NCBI GenBank assembly: GCA_037974965.1
Contig: JBBPFI010000005.1
Span: 558,001-622,000, forward strand
Length of the DNA: 64,000 nt
DNA from: Dacryopinax spathularia
Lineage: Eukaryota; Basidiomycota; Dacrymycetes; Dacrymycetales; Dacrymycetaceae
Reading direction: 5' to 3'
This document shows positions 1 to 12,700 of this stretch, piece after piece. How positions within the stretch are numbered: the stretch's first letter is position 1; each line of letters opens with the position of its first letter. The notes beneath the pieces were generated by a model. The model was not told the origin of the DNA, did no database searches, and worked only from the letters and a program-made list of their open reading frames with translations. A program made the translations under genes and the position numbers.

Positions 1-1813
1 ACCGAGCAGGTCTATATCCATGGCAAGGTTGGCGGGCGTTTCTGATCTCCCACTTTAAACGGATGTCTCACCCTCTGAACCAGATCATGCTAGTGGACGA
101 CCGCATTGCCCTTATTGGCTCTGCTAATATCAATGAACGGTCTCAGCGGGGTGACCGCGACTCGGAACTTCTTTCGGTCATCCGCGACACTGACATGATT
201 GACGGGTGCGTATAAAATACTCTGTCGTGTGGCGCCACTGGTGACATGAATATCAGACGGATGGCTGGGAAACCTTACAAAGTCGGCCGTTTTGTGCATA
301 CTCTCCGAGTTCGCTTGATGCGGGAGCACTTAGGCATCGACGTCGATGCTATCTATAACGACGATCTCATGGCCAATGCGCCAGTGAAACCAGCAGATGA
401 GATCCAGAAATGGGATCCCGAAAACGAGGAAAATAGCCAACCAGAAGGCGGCATAACGAGACTGCATCATCATCTCAATCGCGTCGAACGGGCCTACGAG
501 CGCGATCTCGGGGGAGAAGCCGGGCAAGGTAAGAAGATCTGGCGTCTCCTGTGGGGTTGATTCTGAGGGTTGCTCAGTTGCTTTTGGTCTGGGCGAGATT
601 ACTTCTCGTGCAGGGGGAAAGATGTTCCACAAGGCGAGAACGAAGCTTGGTCTCAAAAGCGATCACATCGATGCCGTTATTGGCGATAAAACGGTCGAGC
701 GTGAACGTCACATGGTCGATCGGGACGGAGAAAAGAAACAAGGATTCGCTTCATCTGTTGTGCCCACCCTAGAAGAGAAAGTCATCGCAGAGCACGCTCC
801 GAAGTATTCTGAGAACGGCGACAAGGCGCTGAGAGATATGGATGAAACGCCTGACCGAGCTCCGAATGGGAAGCCGGAGAGTAACGACAAGGCTGTCACC
901 CGAGATACTGAGGAGCTGTTCGGCGCCCCTGCACTTGCAGCAGAAGGGGATAGCCGAACACCAGGTGATCTAAACCCGCTCGATCGGGAAAAGATTGCCC
1001 TGCCCGCTCGGCAAACCTTGCGAAAGCACCTGGATGCCAAAATTCATGCGCATCCTTGGAATGTGCCCACACCGGCTCCGGAGATTGATCCAGACGGATT
1101 CACCGACCCAATCTGCCCCGAATTCTTCGATGATGTGTGGATCGCGGCGGCTGTACACAATGTCAGTATTCAGCTAGCCTTGAGCATATAGACCTGCTCA
1201 CGCATTTCTTTTCCAGACTGAGATTTACCGCAAGGTTTTCCGTTGCGTTCCGGATGACCTGGTGACGACCTGGAAGCAGTACAAGGAGTACTGCGCCTGG
1301 CAGGAGCGATTGGACCGTCCGGTGAGTCCGAGATGCAAGGAGCATACATAGAAACTAATTATACGGCAGCCTAAAGGAAGCGATAGCGAAGCCCCAGTTG
1401 CGCTGGTACCCTCAGAAGATGAAGGCGTCATCGAGACCCAACCCGACCAACCCAAGAACCTGTCACATATTCCAGGTGAATTGGCAGGGAAAGTGCCCGG
1501 CAAGCAGAGCAGCAAGGTGCCTTCGTCCCCAACAGACACCGACTCGACCGAAAATCGGGCCGAAAGCGAGGCCACGACCAAGGTGGATGGAGCAGGAATC
1601 GCCGGTGCGAGTTCCTCTGCCTCGACAGACAAGCGCCCTTCAAGAGCGGACGAGCCATTCGAGCAATGGGAGCGAGACGAAATGGAGGAGCTTCTCAAGC
1701 ACGTTAAGGGGCACTTGGTCCTCTACCCCACGCGGTTCTTAGAAGGTGAAGACATGGCGAATAACTTCTTGTTTACCTCTGATCGGGTGTTCCCCATGCC
1801 TATTTATGACTGA
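1..1813 (+). CDS. Phospholipase D (PLD1/Spo14-type), 3' portion
   Basis: The fragment enters already coding and contains the second HKD catalytic motif of phospholipase D. The first 27 nt read TEQVYIHGK; after an intron at about 28-86 the text continues IMLVDDRIALIGSANINERS, which gives the HxK(x)4D signature and the following GSANIN/NERS block. PLDs of this type hydrolyse phosphatidylcholine to phosphatidate and choline at membranes. After a second intron (about 207-255) comes the conserved RVRLMREHLG segment. A long, polar, poorly conserved stretch follows (about 500-1750), interrupted near 1190-1220 by another intron before EIYRKVFRCVPDD. The end is FLFTSDRVFPMPIYD with a TGA at 1811-1813. 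The first HKD motif and any PX/PH domains lie outside the window. Intron positions inside the disordered part are approximate. The first donor (GTTGGC) is not the usual consensus. Confidence 0.9.
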
Positions 1814-2094
1814 AGCCTTCAACTCTCCAACTCTCTATGCACAAACATACAGATATGACAGAGTCAGGTGTAGCATCATCGTGACAGCATTTGTACAGTA
1901 TATCGCAGTGGCCGGCCATTTAGCAAGGACAATAGACGTGCCTCTAACCAATTGCCGGGCATCGCATGACCGCGTCGCACTTGGCAGTGCAATTGAGGAG
2001 TGAGCGCGGGATGCAAGGCCGAGAGGGGTATGGCTCACCCGTACTCTCGTCACCTGGCAGAAGGGAGCAAGCCGCCTCTTCTTAGCCCTCTGCA

Positions 2095-2482
2095 ATGACC
2101 ACCCACGACAGTGCTACACCGCCAGAATTCTACAGCAACGAGCTGTCCCGTGCCTTAAATGAGCAAGGCGACAGCATAATCAGCTATCGCCTAACTCAGA
2201 ACGCGGGCTCAAGTGCAGAGGCGGAAGTACGTCTGCTAGAAGACGTTGTCATTACACTCCAGCTCTCGCAGAGGGGTTATGAGGTGCGGCCCACTCCCGC
2301 TTCAACAACGCATGGGGAAGTGACCAAACTGGAGGCAGATTGTTCACCAGGAGAACGAGGCAACGGTGTACGAGAGCTTGGAGCCACTGCTGGAGTCTGT
2401 CAGCGAGCGGTATGCGGCGAAGAGGCGAGAGGCGCTAATGGAAAGGCTGAGCAAGCTGGCGGCGGGACAAGGCTCGTCTTAG
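2095..2482 (+). CDS. GSKIP-domain protein, about 110 aa
   Basis: This is a small gene with one predicted 55-nt intron (2284-2338, phase 0). Splicing removes it and yields a 333-nt CDS (110 aa); the unspliced reading frame becomes unlike any protein after residue 63. The spliced product has the two hallmarks of the GSKIP domain: a beta-strand segment (VVITLQLSQRGYE) and a C-terminal helical segment (TVYESLEPLLESVSERY) followed by a Leu/Arg-rich helix. In animals GSKIP binds GSK3-beta; in fungi the domain occurs in small uncharacterised proteins, so only the fold is assigned. It lies 281 bp downstream of the phospholipase D gene on the same strand. The start has no competing upstream in-frame ATG that fits. 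The domain call rests on visual motif resemblance. Confidence 0.6.
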
Positions 2483-3024
2483 GCCTCTAACCGGGCTGGT
2501 ATGAGGAAGGAAACAAGAACGATCATCCAGGACTCGTCCCTTCAGCCCTGTACGACGCCGGTGCATGTTGAAGATGTTTATGATATTGGTTGGAGGGTGA
2601 GAGTTAGGGGGCTTCAACACATTGAGATTCCGATGGGATGGGGGAATTCTGACAGGATCATTGATGCTGGATTTACCCCTGTCACCGACACAAGGCTGGG
2701 GTCTACTCCTATGTTGTTAATTATGGTCTCGCAACGACTCCTCCTTTCAACGTATTAACCATGTCCTCATTCATCATGGTTCAAAGCTACGTTGTCGAGT
2801 TGTTCACTTACTACTATACAATGTGCGTACTCTAACTAAAGTCCTGACTAGTCAAGTCTCAATTGCAAGTTGGGCGACATGATCGGTCTCTCACTTGCGA
2901 TCACAATCTGCACCGCCACATACCGATCGCGCGCTCAAACGGTGTTACGCGTCGCTGTCGATGGACTGATCTCAGAGCACTCGCCGTAACTACGGGGCAC
3001 TCATCCTCCTTTCACGCTTCAACT
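2483..3024. other. Intergenic, no gene seen
   Basis: About 540 bp between the GSKIP-like gene and RPN13. It should hold the 3' end of one transcript and the promoter of the next. I see no conserved coding segment, repeat or structural RNA here. The reading frame open from 2501 to 2758 has no recognisable content. Confidence 0.5.
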
Positions 3025-4241
3025 ATGCTATCCTTTAAAGCAGGCCGCGCATTCAGGAGAGGCGACAGCAACTGGGTCGATCCCGGCCCCACCAAAGGGC
3101 TGATCTCTATCGAACTCTCCTCAGAAGATGGCCTACTCCATTTCATGTGGAAGAATAGGGAGACTGGCCAGACGGAAGAGGTGTTACTTGAGCGCGGTTC
3201 CTTGGACGTGGACCGCATTTGACTTTGCTGCCCAGGACCTTATTATTTTTCAGGGAGAAGCGACTTTCGAGAAGGTCCAGAGCGTGCCAACAGGGAGGGT
3301 TTACGTGCTCAAGTTTTCCAGTTCGGACCAGCGCTTCTTCGTGAGTTCCATGTACATCCGCAATACCTGATCTTCTAACTGAACCACCAACAAGTTTTGG
3401 ATGCAGGTCAGTCGTCAGCACATGCCTTATCCAATTCTCTCACATACCGATCATGTAGAATGCAGACTCCAGCCAGGACGAGTGGTGCGCGAGGAGCGTG
3501 AACGCCTTCTTCGACGACCCTTCCTTCATCCCTACCAATCCTCCTGCCCCTGCTCCGCGATCTCAGTCAGTCCTGACACACTCTTCATACGTAGTACTCA
3601 TATGTGGTTCCAGGTCAGCAACTGAACAGTTTGCTTCCCTTCCTGTTGGAGGGCCTCCCAGCTTGAACCCACCCTCGACAGAAGAGCAGCTTCGTCAGCT
3701 CCAGCAGCTCGTGCAGACCGCTGCTGCCGCCGTGCCTGGCACTTATCACGGCCCAGGTATGCCTCCTTGCTCGCTATCATCTGTTGTCACGCACGCAGCG
3801 TATGAACTGCGAGGGCTCACAACCGCGTGCATAGACCTGTCACTCGAAGATGTGATCACTCCCCAAACCTTGGAGCCGCTGTTCAACAGGCCGGATCTGT
3901 TGCAAGCTATCTTTCCCAACCTACCCACGGATTTGCCTGCGGAGAGAAATGCCGAGACACTCAGGCAAGTCATACAGAGCTCCGCCTTTAAGGCGAGCTT
4001 GAGAGGTTTACAACAAGCCCTGAACACCGGTACGTTGCCTTTCCCTCACTTAGACTGGAATGACCATAGTTGATGTTCCTTGATCGTAGGGTTGATCTCC
4101 AATTTGGTTATCAGCCTTGGTTTGCCACCGGAAGCAGGCACCGGGGTCGGACCGTTCTTGCGGGCTATCGCTGAGCAGGCAAGAGGTATACCGCCGGGCT
4201 TCCGAGGACACGGGGAAGACGAGCGGATGGAGACTGACTAG
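3025..4241 (+). CDS. RPN13: 26S proteasome ubiquitin receptor Rpn13/ADRM1
   Basis: Rpn13 is a base-associated proteasome subunit that binds ubiquitin through an N-terminal Pru domain and recruits the deubiquitinase UCH37 through a C-terminal DEUBAD domain. The Pru domain is clear: MLSFKAGRAFRR, then GLISIELSSEDGLLHFMWKN, EATFEKVQSVPTGRVYVLKF and, across introns, SSDQRFFFWMQ with DEWCARSVNAFF. The intron at 3181-3235 (55 nt) removes an in-frame TGA, and further introns lie near 3341-3393, 3403-3459 and 3568-3613. A Pro/Ser/Gln linker follows, then the DEUBAD region (LSLEDVITPQTLEPLFNRP and ALNTGLISNLVISLGLPPEA). The C-terminus is acidic and ends ERMETD. The start ATG at 3025 was chosen because it opens the Pru domain exactly. 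The gene converges with RAD50, with 222 bp between the stop codons. Confidence 0.93.
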
Positions 4242-4463
4242 TTGTCGATGTGTAGCCGTCTGAACACGCTTATTCCATTGAATCGAGGAAATCGGACCTG
4301 CAACGTGACGTGCTACCTATCATTACATTCAGGAGGGTATGCATGCGAAGGTATAACACTAGAGAGAGATCTTGTTGCGTTCGATGACGCTCTTCTGCCG
4401 CTGGTCACGCGAAACACGCCTGGGATCTATCAGCATCGGATGACCGTTGAAGGGTAGAGGTTT

Positions 4464-7400
4464 CTACCAATAGTATTGGATGACGCCACGTTCAGCAAGC
4501 TTTCCGAGGAAGTTCTCATCGTGCGTAATGACTAGCAGCTGGAAATTCGACGCAGTTCTCCGCTCGTTGATCAGGCTATGTTCTATCAGATTCATTTCGC
4601 GCTGGGGAAACTCCATCACTAACTCGGCAAGACTCGCAGCCAAAGCATCCACGTTTTCTTTGTCTAGGGCATTGGTTGGCTCATCCAGAGCGAGAATACC
4701 GCAGTTTTGACCAAATGAGTCTGACAAGGCCAGGCGAATAATGATGGAAGCCAGCATCTTCTGCCCTGCGCTGCAACGACCGCGCATGTCCATCTCAACT
4801 TGGTCCTTAGTCATCACAACCTGTTCTTTTAATCAGTCTCATGAGGCTCTGCAGAAAACAAGAATACCCTGTAATTGTATGACCTCTTAGTCGCACCTCC
4901 CTCTGCATCAGACGCTATCTTGATCCCATCGATGTCTGCAACCGGAATGAACCACCGTCATACGTTACTGATCAGGACTACTCACCGGTCCCTTGGTACG
5001 TACGGTTCCACAGGTGCCTCATGGTGTCGTTCACCTCCTCCATCTTAAGAGCGTGATAACGCATAATTGCACTGTCGCAGAGCATGAGTGACCGTACGGC
5101 TCGGAATCACATCACACACTTGTCCAAAGCCTTGGCGTACTTCTCCAGATCATTGTTTGCAAGATCAGACATCTGAACTGCTGGTTAACCAGCACAACAC
5201 GACAGTAGCCGGTAATGCACCTTCACAGTAATGAGCTGGTCAGTGTAACGTTTGTCGATATCCTTATAATCGGTGACCAGGTCGTCCTGTAGTTGTCGCA
5301 GCTGTGCCTTTAACGAGGTCACTTCCCCCCCAATGTGGGACCGCTGCTCCATGTTCATTTCAAAGGTCCAACGGAAATGATGAATCCGCTTGCCTTCGAA
5401 TTGGCAAGTGCTTCCTTCTCCTTAGAAAGATTATATTTGTCCTCAAAAGAACGCCGTGCTTTTGCCATAGATTCAAGGTCGTGCTCAGCGATTTCGGCTT
5501 CCACTTCAGCAATGCTGCGCTGGGTCTCCCGTAGTCGGGCGTTGTCGCGCAGATTTGACATGATAGTGCTTTGTTCCCCGACTTCCTTGTCTAATGAGGT
5601 TATCGAAATCCGAATATTCTCGGCAGCGTTGTTTGCCTCAGTGATTTGAGCTTCCATATCGGTAATCTCATTGTTGATCGTTTCCAGTTGCCGCTCCTTG
5701 CGTTCACGTATATAACTAACGGAAATCATGATCTGATTTTGTGAGGTTCGGAGAAGATGCATCGGCTTACAGCTCAATTGGTGCAGTGGCCGCTTTGAGA
5801 CGCTCAACGCTTCTCTCGAGGTCGTTGGCTGCGGCTGTAGCCTGGTCAATTTCGGCATTAGAAGACCTTTCATAGTCGGCCCGCTCTCGCTCGAGCGTGC
5901 GCAGCGGTAACTCGCCACGCATAATGGCTTCTTTCCGTTCTTCTATGCTTCTTTGCCTGATTGTGATTGTCTCCTTGCTATCTTGTACGCGCTGCTCCAG
6001 CACTGTGCGCTCCTTAATTTTGTCTTGTAGGTCGCGCTGACGCATCTGCAGGTCATGAATCCGTCTCTCCAAGGCCCTCTGTTCCATGAGACTCCGGTCT
6101 TTTTCGGCGGCCAGGTCGTGCCTTGTTTGTTCGCACTCCTTACTGCCAAGGGGTCAACCTCTGAAGGGGAGATGTGTGGGTTCTGACTGACGTTTCGTGG
6201 TTTATTTTGCGGAGTTCTTGCTCCAGTTCTTCCAAGGGTCTAGCAGACCCTTCAATGGACAAGCGTTCCGTGAGTTGCCTTATGTCGCTTTGCAGGTCGG
6301 TAATTTCGATCAAGGCACCCGTGATTTGAGCGGCGGACAATTTCAGGCCCTGCAGCTCTCGTTGGTCAGCCCTGGCTTTGTTCAACACGGTCTCTGCCTG
6401 CTCGCAAATCAGCTCATGAGTCGCACGGTGTGGCATTCGCCGACCTCCTCGGCTGCCGCATTAGCCCCTTGTAGGGACTCCTCCATGGCATTCAGTTCCC
6501 GAGTGAGGGCGGGGATTTCCACTGTTTCCAGTTCTACCAGGTCCTTCTCATCTCGCTGGAGCTCTTGCAGTACGCGAAGCTCCTCCATCAGCTCTGCCAA
6601 AGCTGCCTCGTTTTCTTGCTCTTCCGCACTATTGTTCAACTTCTCCAGCAGCTTACTGATCTGCAATGAGGTCAGGCTGCGTCAAAGAGACGGCTTATAC
6701 TCTAACATGTCTTTGGAAAGCCGGGAGCTCGGCATCAGTCAGTGGTCGATCACAAGCACGACATTTGTGATTCTTGACGCCAGCGTCGCGGATTCTCATG
6801 AACATCTTGATTGTTGCGGCGTTCTCCGCAACATCACTGTACTCATCAATGTTTGGTTTCTAGTTAGCCTCGTCACATACCTTTTAGCGTGTTCTAGCTC
6901 GTCGACCTTGGCCTCGACGGCTGCACCAATGGAAGGAAATTCTCCTTTACCCTGGTTTATCTTTCGTCTCTGGACTGAACAGTCGCGTGAGATGGGCCGC
7001 ACACTCAAACTACGCCAACATACCTTGGACCATTTCCTTCTTCTTCTGCAGATCTTGTTGCAGGCGGGATTTTGAAGTCTCGACCTGTTTGTACTTGGCC
7101 AACGCATTGGCACTCGTCCTCTCAACGTCAATGACCGTGCGTTCTCTCTCACTGCAAAACAACTATCGTCAAGGCATGATTTCGACTAGGCCCTCACTAT
7201 ACTTACCGTATGGCTTGAGTGATTTCCGCTTCCACCGTACTCTCCTCAGGGGGATGTCCGATGAATTCCTGGAATTTCGACTGGAGTGATGAAAGCCTAT
7301 ACGCTCGATGTAAGCGGAGTCATCTTGGATACGGGGAGATACGTACCATGTATCAATGTTGTCCCGCCGTCGTTTCATCTCTTGATGTTTTGACGACAGT

Positions 7401-9520
7401 CTCGCCCTGGCATCCGCCTGTTGCATGAGACTCTCCCTCTCTCGCTCTAGACGCTCTCTGGCATCTTGTAAATCTCGCATCTCTTTCAATTTCTCGGCTA
7501 TCGCGCGCTCGTAGTCTGCAGCTTCAGCATCCGCCTGCAACTTCGACAATCTGTCCTCTGCTGTTTTCAGTTCTGCAGTCACCCGTCGTAGGTCGGCGTC
7601 GACCATCCTGGAAGAAGTGATTTGCGAGGAGAAGTTATCCACATCTTGCTTGAGCTTAGTCTGGAGCCATGTTCAGCCAGCAAATTGGCTCAGTACCAGG
7701 AGGTAGCCTACGAGCTCGTTCTGGGAGTCGCGAATGACCTGTTCATTACTTGCTTTCTCATTTAGCAACTTGCGAAGCCGAGTATCGAAGTCCTCGAGTG
7801 CGGCACGCTGCTCGCTCTACAGTGCCGACATCAGGTTCAGTTGCTCGAGGAGCGATAGCATGCGTACTTTTAGCTTGACTGTTCGGGTATGTTGCGCGGA
7901 CAGCAGGTCTTTTAGACGTCTTGCAAAATCATCGATCTTACCAGCATCCAGAGGACCATGCTCATATCCCCTGAGATGGTGCCTGGCAGCAATGTCCCGA
8001 ACCAAATCATCGCGTTCCGAGATATTTCGCGCATGTGCCTCCGCTATTGTAAGAAAGCGCGCTCCTCAGTAGACTACGAACATGCTGACCTCTTTCTCTG
8101 CGGTAAGCCGACCCTGCGCTGCCATGGTGTCCGCATGCTTTCGACGGTAAAGTTGTAGACGCTCGAGCTCATCATTGAGGTCTTCGGAAAGTTTCTCGCG
8201 TCGGCCCTCTTGCTGGGAGATGCGTTGCTCGAAGCTTTTGATACGAGTCTCGATGTCCTCATCATCTATAGACACCTGAGACCACAATCCTGCATGGAAG
8301 CTTTACACATACCAATGATCTGCTTGATGCTCTTGTGGAGGCTCTCAGCGTTCTTTACTAAGTCTTCTTTCCGTCTCGTGAGATATTCTACCCTAGTCAA
8401 GGTCTCCTTGAACTTGACCGCGCTCTCATAGAAGCGTTGATTTGAGATGGCAAGCTGCTCGCACTCCACGGTCAAGCGGTCTAGCTCCGCTTCTTTGTCG
8501 CCAATGTCTGTTTGCAGGCTAGTGATCTGACTCCTCAGCTGAGACAGAGTAAGGCTTAGAGATCCACAGCGGTGATGACTTGATTTTACTTTACCAGCAC
8601 GATTCTTCTCTAATTTCAAACTCTCCAGCTTCTCTTTCTCCGCTTTCAAATCTGATACTCGCTCTTTTCGAAGCGACTTTATGGAGTCCAGTGCCTTAGT
8701 ATACCTTAGCGCATACGATGAGGTGCTGCACGGAGATGCGGAACAGGATCATACTTGGTGGCCTCGAATATATCGTCGAATTTCTTTTTCAGGGCGGCGG
8801 GCTCTGCCAACGGCCAATAGGAATCCTCTTGATGACAAAAGATCACATTCTCCAAGACGGCCTTCGATACACCGAGAAGTCGCGGGATCTCAACGTCCAT
8901 CTCAGCACATTTCGTGGATATGGTGCTCCTCTATGTTGCAAGTCAGCAGAGAAACGATGCGAGGTTTGCTACTGCACACCTTCCCCCTCGCCTCATCTGC
9001 TGTTCCCAGAATGCCCTCCAATGTCTTCATAGTGAGCCCGGTTTTCTTCTGGGTCACCGACAGATTACGCGTAGCAAGCATACGTGTGCCATTTGCAGCA
9101 AAGAATCGGAGTTTCACTTGAGCTTTGACTTCTTTCTCATTTGCCATCTGTATAGTGCCTTGTCAGGCTTTCCGGACGCTAGTGAAGTGGGAGCGGGGCG
9201 GATTCTCTTACTTTGGGATCGTGTACAAACGCGCCACCGCGTGTGTTGGGCGGTTGATCTCCTGTAGTAATGTACTTCAGGCATTCAATGATAGTCTATG
9301 GACAGTTAACTTATCGAAGGCGGGAATGTTCGGTTTGTGCCTACCGTCTTTCCACTGCCATTGTGTCCCACAATTACCGTCACCGGGTTGTAGAACTCGA
9401 TGATTGCGACGCTCTTGTCATCGAATGACCGGATACCCCTTATGGCGAGCTTGTCCAGCGATGCCCTAATGTCCACAAGTCAGTGTGATCTAGTTTGATA
9501 GCTAGATTGTGCGCATACAT
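4464..9520 (-). CDS. RAD50: DNA double-strand-break repair ATPase RAD50
   Basis: RAD50 is the SMC-like ATPase of the MRE11-RAD50-NBS1 complex, which tethers and processes DNA ends. The N-terminal ATPase lobe (about 8700-9465) shows [17 protein letters not shown], Walker A GHNGSGKT and [10 protein letters not shown]. Long coiled-coil segments run through about 8650-5300. The zinc hook CRAC (CxxC) is encoded at 6752-6763, and the C-terminal lobe has the ABC signature RCSAGQK plus Walker [13 protein letters not shown] near 4680-4790. The frame is broken by many introns of about 50-60 nt, and I traced the C-terminal exons without finding a disruption. The best start is unusual: the ATG is split, with AT at 9520-9519 and G at 9465, around a 53-nt intron (9466-9518, donor GTATGC, acceptor ATTAG). 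No other ATG gives the conserved N-terminus. Exact boundaries of the internal exons were not all worked out. Confidence 0.95.
6752..6763 (-). other. RAD50: RAD50 zinc-hook codons (CRAC)
   Basis: These twelve bases encode Cys-Arg-Ala-Cys at the turn between the two coiled-coil arms of RAD50. The CxxC motif of two RAD50 molecules jointly binds zinc and links MRN complexes. The local context is [14 protein letters not shown]. Its presence, with the coiled coils and both ATPase lobes, argues that the gene is functional. Confidence 0.85.
9466..9518 (-). other. RAD50: Intron splitting the RAD50 start codon
   Basis: Reading the minus strand, AT is followed by GTATGC, a CTGAC branch-point-like motif and ATTAG, then GGCATCGCTGGAC. 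Splicing creates ATG GCA TCG CTG GAC, which is the conserved RAD50 N-terminus. The intron is 53 nt long, as expected for this genome. This is a prediction from sequence and has not been confirmed with RNA. Confidence 0.7.
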
Positions 9521-9786
9521 CGTCGGCTCAAGTCGCGAAAGGTATGAGTTGCGGGGTTACAAGAGCCTGAGGGGAAGGGACCCTCAATACGCGCGACGCG
9601 TCGGTCCAGGAGTCATCCTGATCGTCCACCCGATGGATTTATATTGCAAGCCAGTGCGGACGTAAGCGACAATCTGTCGTGGACTATGCACTTCATGGCC
9701 AATTCTGCAGGCGCAGTTTGACGAACCCTGCTACATGAAAAGATACAACAGGATTCACTGATAGAGAGAGGTGTATACAGCTCGTG

Positions 9787-12700
9787 TCATGCAGACAGCC
9801 CTTTGCTCCACACGGCTGTCAATGTCTCCTGTGCCTGTTCCTCCGCCTGCACAAACATTTCTGCGCGATCGCGATAGTACTTGCGGCATAAAGCAGCATG
9901 AACATAGCCAGGCATGAATCCCGACAGAGACAGCAACTGCGGAGTCCCCACCGCACTCCTGGTCCGAGCTGCGTCATGCCCGCCACTAAGCAACTGTTTA
10001 AAGAAGATGTTGGGATAGTAGCGGCCAGCCAAACAGGAGATGTTGATGTACAGCTCTTCATCTCTAGCGAGCAGAGGTCGGAACTTGAATCCAGAAGGTG
10101 CTTCAGGCCAAGGGTATTGCTTAGGAACTCCTTCAGGCAAGGCCATATCAGGTCGACTGCGATCCGAAAGGATCCCCAGCGCTGAAGCGGAGAGGATGGG
10201 AGCATCGCGCACAAGGTCGAAGTCAGGACTTTGTGCGGGTAATGGATGGTTACGCTCGCCGTTCAGGGTAGCAGGATCCTTCTCGGTATCGAAAACCGTT
10301 TCGAAGACAGGTCCAGCCATCCAACATTCTTTGCTTTCGTTGGCGGTGTGGCCTTCGACCACATATGATAGCATGTGAAAGGCATTGATGCGCATGAACA
10401 ATCCACGTCCCTCAGAGCCAGGGGTCATGTTGGTTAGGAGGTGGTGGCGATAATCGCTTTCTGGCAGATCAGACGTGAACGGGATATTGAGCCGCACAAA
10501 ATCACCCTCCCAGATCCTTTCGGCACCCCAGAAAACGCCCTCGAACCTTTTCGATGGACTCTGCATGCTGACGGGAGGTGGATTTTCGACATTCTGTGGA
10601 GGAACAGGATGTGCATAGACGTCGGTAGTCGTCCAACCAGCGTCAAGTATAGAACACTGATGCAGCGCCAAAATCAGCGCAGGCGCGGCGTTCTTGAACG
10701 TGCGTGCCGTCTGTGGCGAAACGCTCAGATCTGGCATACTGCGACGTTTGCCCAGTACGCGAGTTTCCTTTGGTGTTGCCGATGCGGGGAAAGGTGAGAA
10801 GCGCATGAACTTGTCCCATGATGCGGAGGAAGGTCGGAAGTTCGTAAGAATGTCTTTCGTTGGCTGAGGAAGATCATACGCTTGGTATGGCAAGATCGCA
10901 TCGGGTCGAACCCAGGCCCGATGCGTTGTCCCCAGAGCTTGAACGAGCCAGGCTGGTCCGGCTGATCTGGGTGATGTATTCGCCTCCGTAGGCAAATATC
11001 GTCGCGATGGGTTGTACTCCATGATTACACAAGGCCAGAACTCGATTGACTCGCCTTCCTTCTTGCCGGTTATTGCTGGTTCAACATGCACCCACACGAG
11101 CTCGCCGGCGCGTGGAGATTCCAGCCGGTCGGCAGAACTCAGGTCCAATTCGCGATCGGCGCGCACAGCCTTTGGCCTTGATGTGTTGCTATCCCGAGGA
11201 ATGGGAGGGTCAGTCAACTTGACCTTCTTCACCGCCGACTCAGGTTGGGACATCGATTGCTTGCGTTTAAGGGGGGTTGTGGAACCAGCAAACTCGTTGT
11301 GAACATCGGATTCCTTACGCCCCGAGTCAACAACGCAGCGACAGTTCCTCGGGTTTAGTGTGGGATCTGTAAGGAGCCAGATGGCATGCGGAACGAACTG
11401 CGTAGAAGAGCGAAACTTGGACACGGTTTTAGAACCTATGAACGAAATGAATGAGCCGTCAACGGCTGAACGGCTCGTAATGATGCGCACCAAACAAGTA
11501 GATATCGGGACGACCTTCGCCAGTCGTGCGTGTCTGCTGGTAGAGCCGGTAGTTTTTAGGGAGCTCATGGAGCGTATATTCTTTTCCTGCGACGAAATCA
11601 TTAGTATGTCTGTGATAGTCTGCATCGCCATGCTTACCAGTGAGGCCCATCAGTTTCTCTGCCACGCCCTGTCCGACCCTCTTCAGGAAAGTCTTCTGCT
11701 GCTCAGAGTCACGAGGTACAACGGACATGCGATCCGGCATTGGCGGTCCTTTCTTTGTTCCGGGTAGACGCTCTGAAGAACCGTCGCTGCGGCTGAAATG
11801 AATGTGCCCATTCTCGTCTGGCGGCTCCCAGGTTTGTGTTTCATCATCGACGTCCATAGCGTTGGTCTCATGCCCCGACTCGCCAACCGCCCTCTCTTCC
11901 TCACCATCCGCGTCAGCTTCGGAGCTGTTTCCATCCACCCGCAATTCCTCATTCAAGGAAATGTTTTTGCCATCGCCGTTCTGCGGCTCTTTTGCGGTGA
12001 CGACTCCCTCGCCATCCTGGAGTGCAGGCCCGAATTCCATAGCCTGATCCGAAAGGCCATTCGCGATGTCTTCCGCGCCGGTAGCCTTCTGGTTCGAAGA
12101 CTGCGGAGTCGCAACTCCTTCTGTGGTAGCTTCCTGCGGTGCACCTGTTGGATCGGCGTCTGCTGGTTCACCAGGCAGGGTTTCTGGAGCGGTTACACCG
12201 GTACTGAGGCCCTCCACCACCATCTGCTCATTCGCCGCCACTTCCATCTGCAAAGGCGCGTCGTCTGGGGCACGTTCCCCAGTATGAGCCGCATCGATCG
12301 GCACATCCTCAGTCCTCGGAACGACCTCGTCCCTTTGCCCTCCATCCTGCTTCATGATATTAACGTCAGTGACAAGGATGTCTTCTTCCATTGCGGGCTC
12401 TTCGAGCGGATCTTCTGGGAGTTTCGCATGGTCGTCCGGGGCATTATTATCGGGAACAGACGTGGTCGGGGGCTGAAGCTGTGATGGGTCGATAGTGCTC
12501 GGTATGGCATCTTCAGATCCAGGTTCCTCGACATCGGTAGCAATCGCGATCTCCGCAGTAATGACGACGCTGGTTGGTTCTTCTCCCTCGGTGGGGTCGA
12601 GCGTGTCTTCTGCTTCCTGCGCTTCCACGGCGCTCGTAAGCGGCTCGTCCTCAACCGTGTCTTTGGTGGCCTCCTCATCGTCGCCAAATAGTTCCTCCAA

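Noticed and set aside
4242-4457. 71-codon frame between RPN13 and RAD50
   Set aside because: It sits in the short convergent 3' space, has no motif, and probably represents untranslated sequence.
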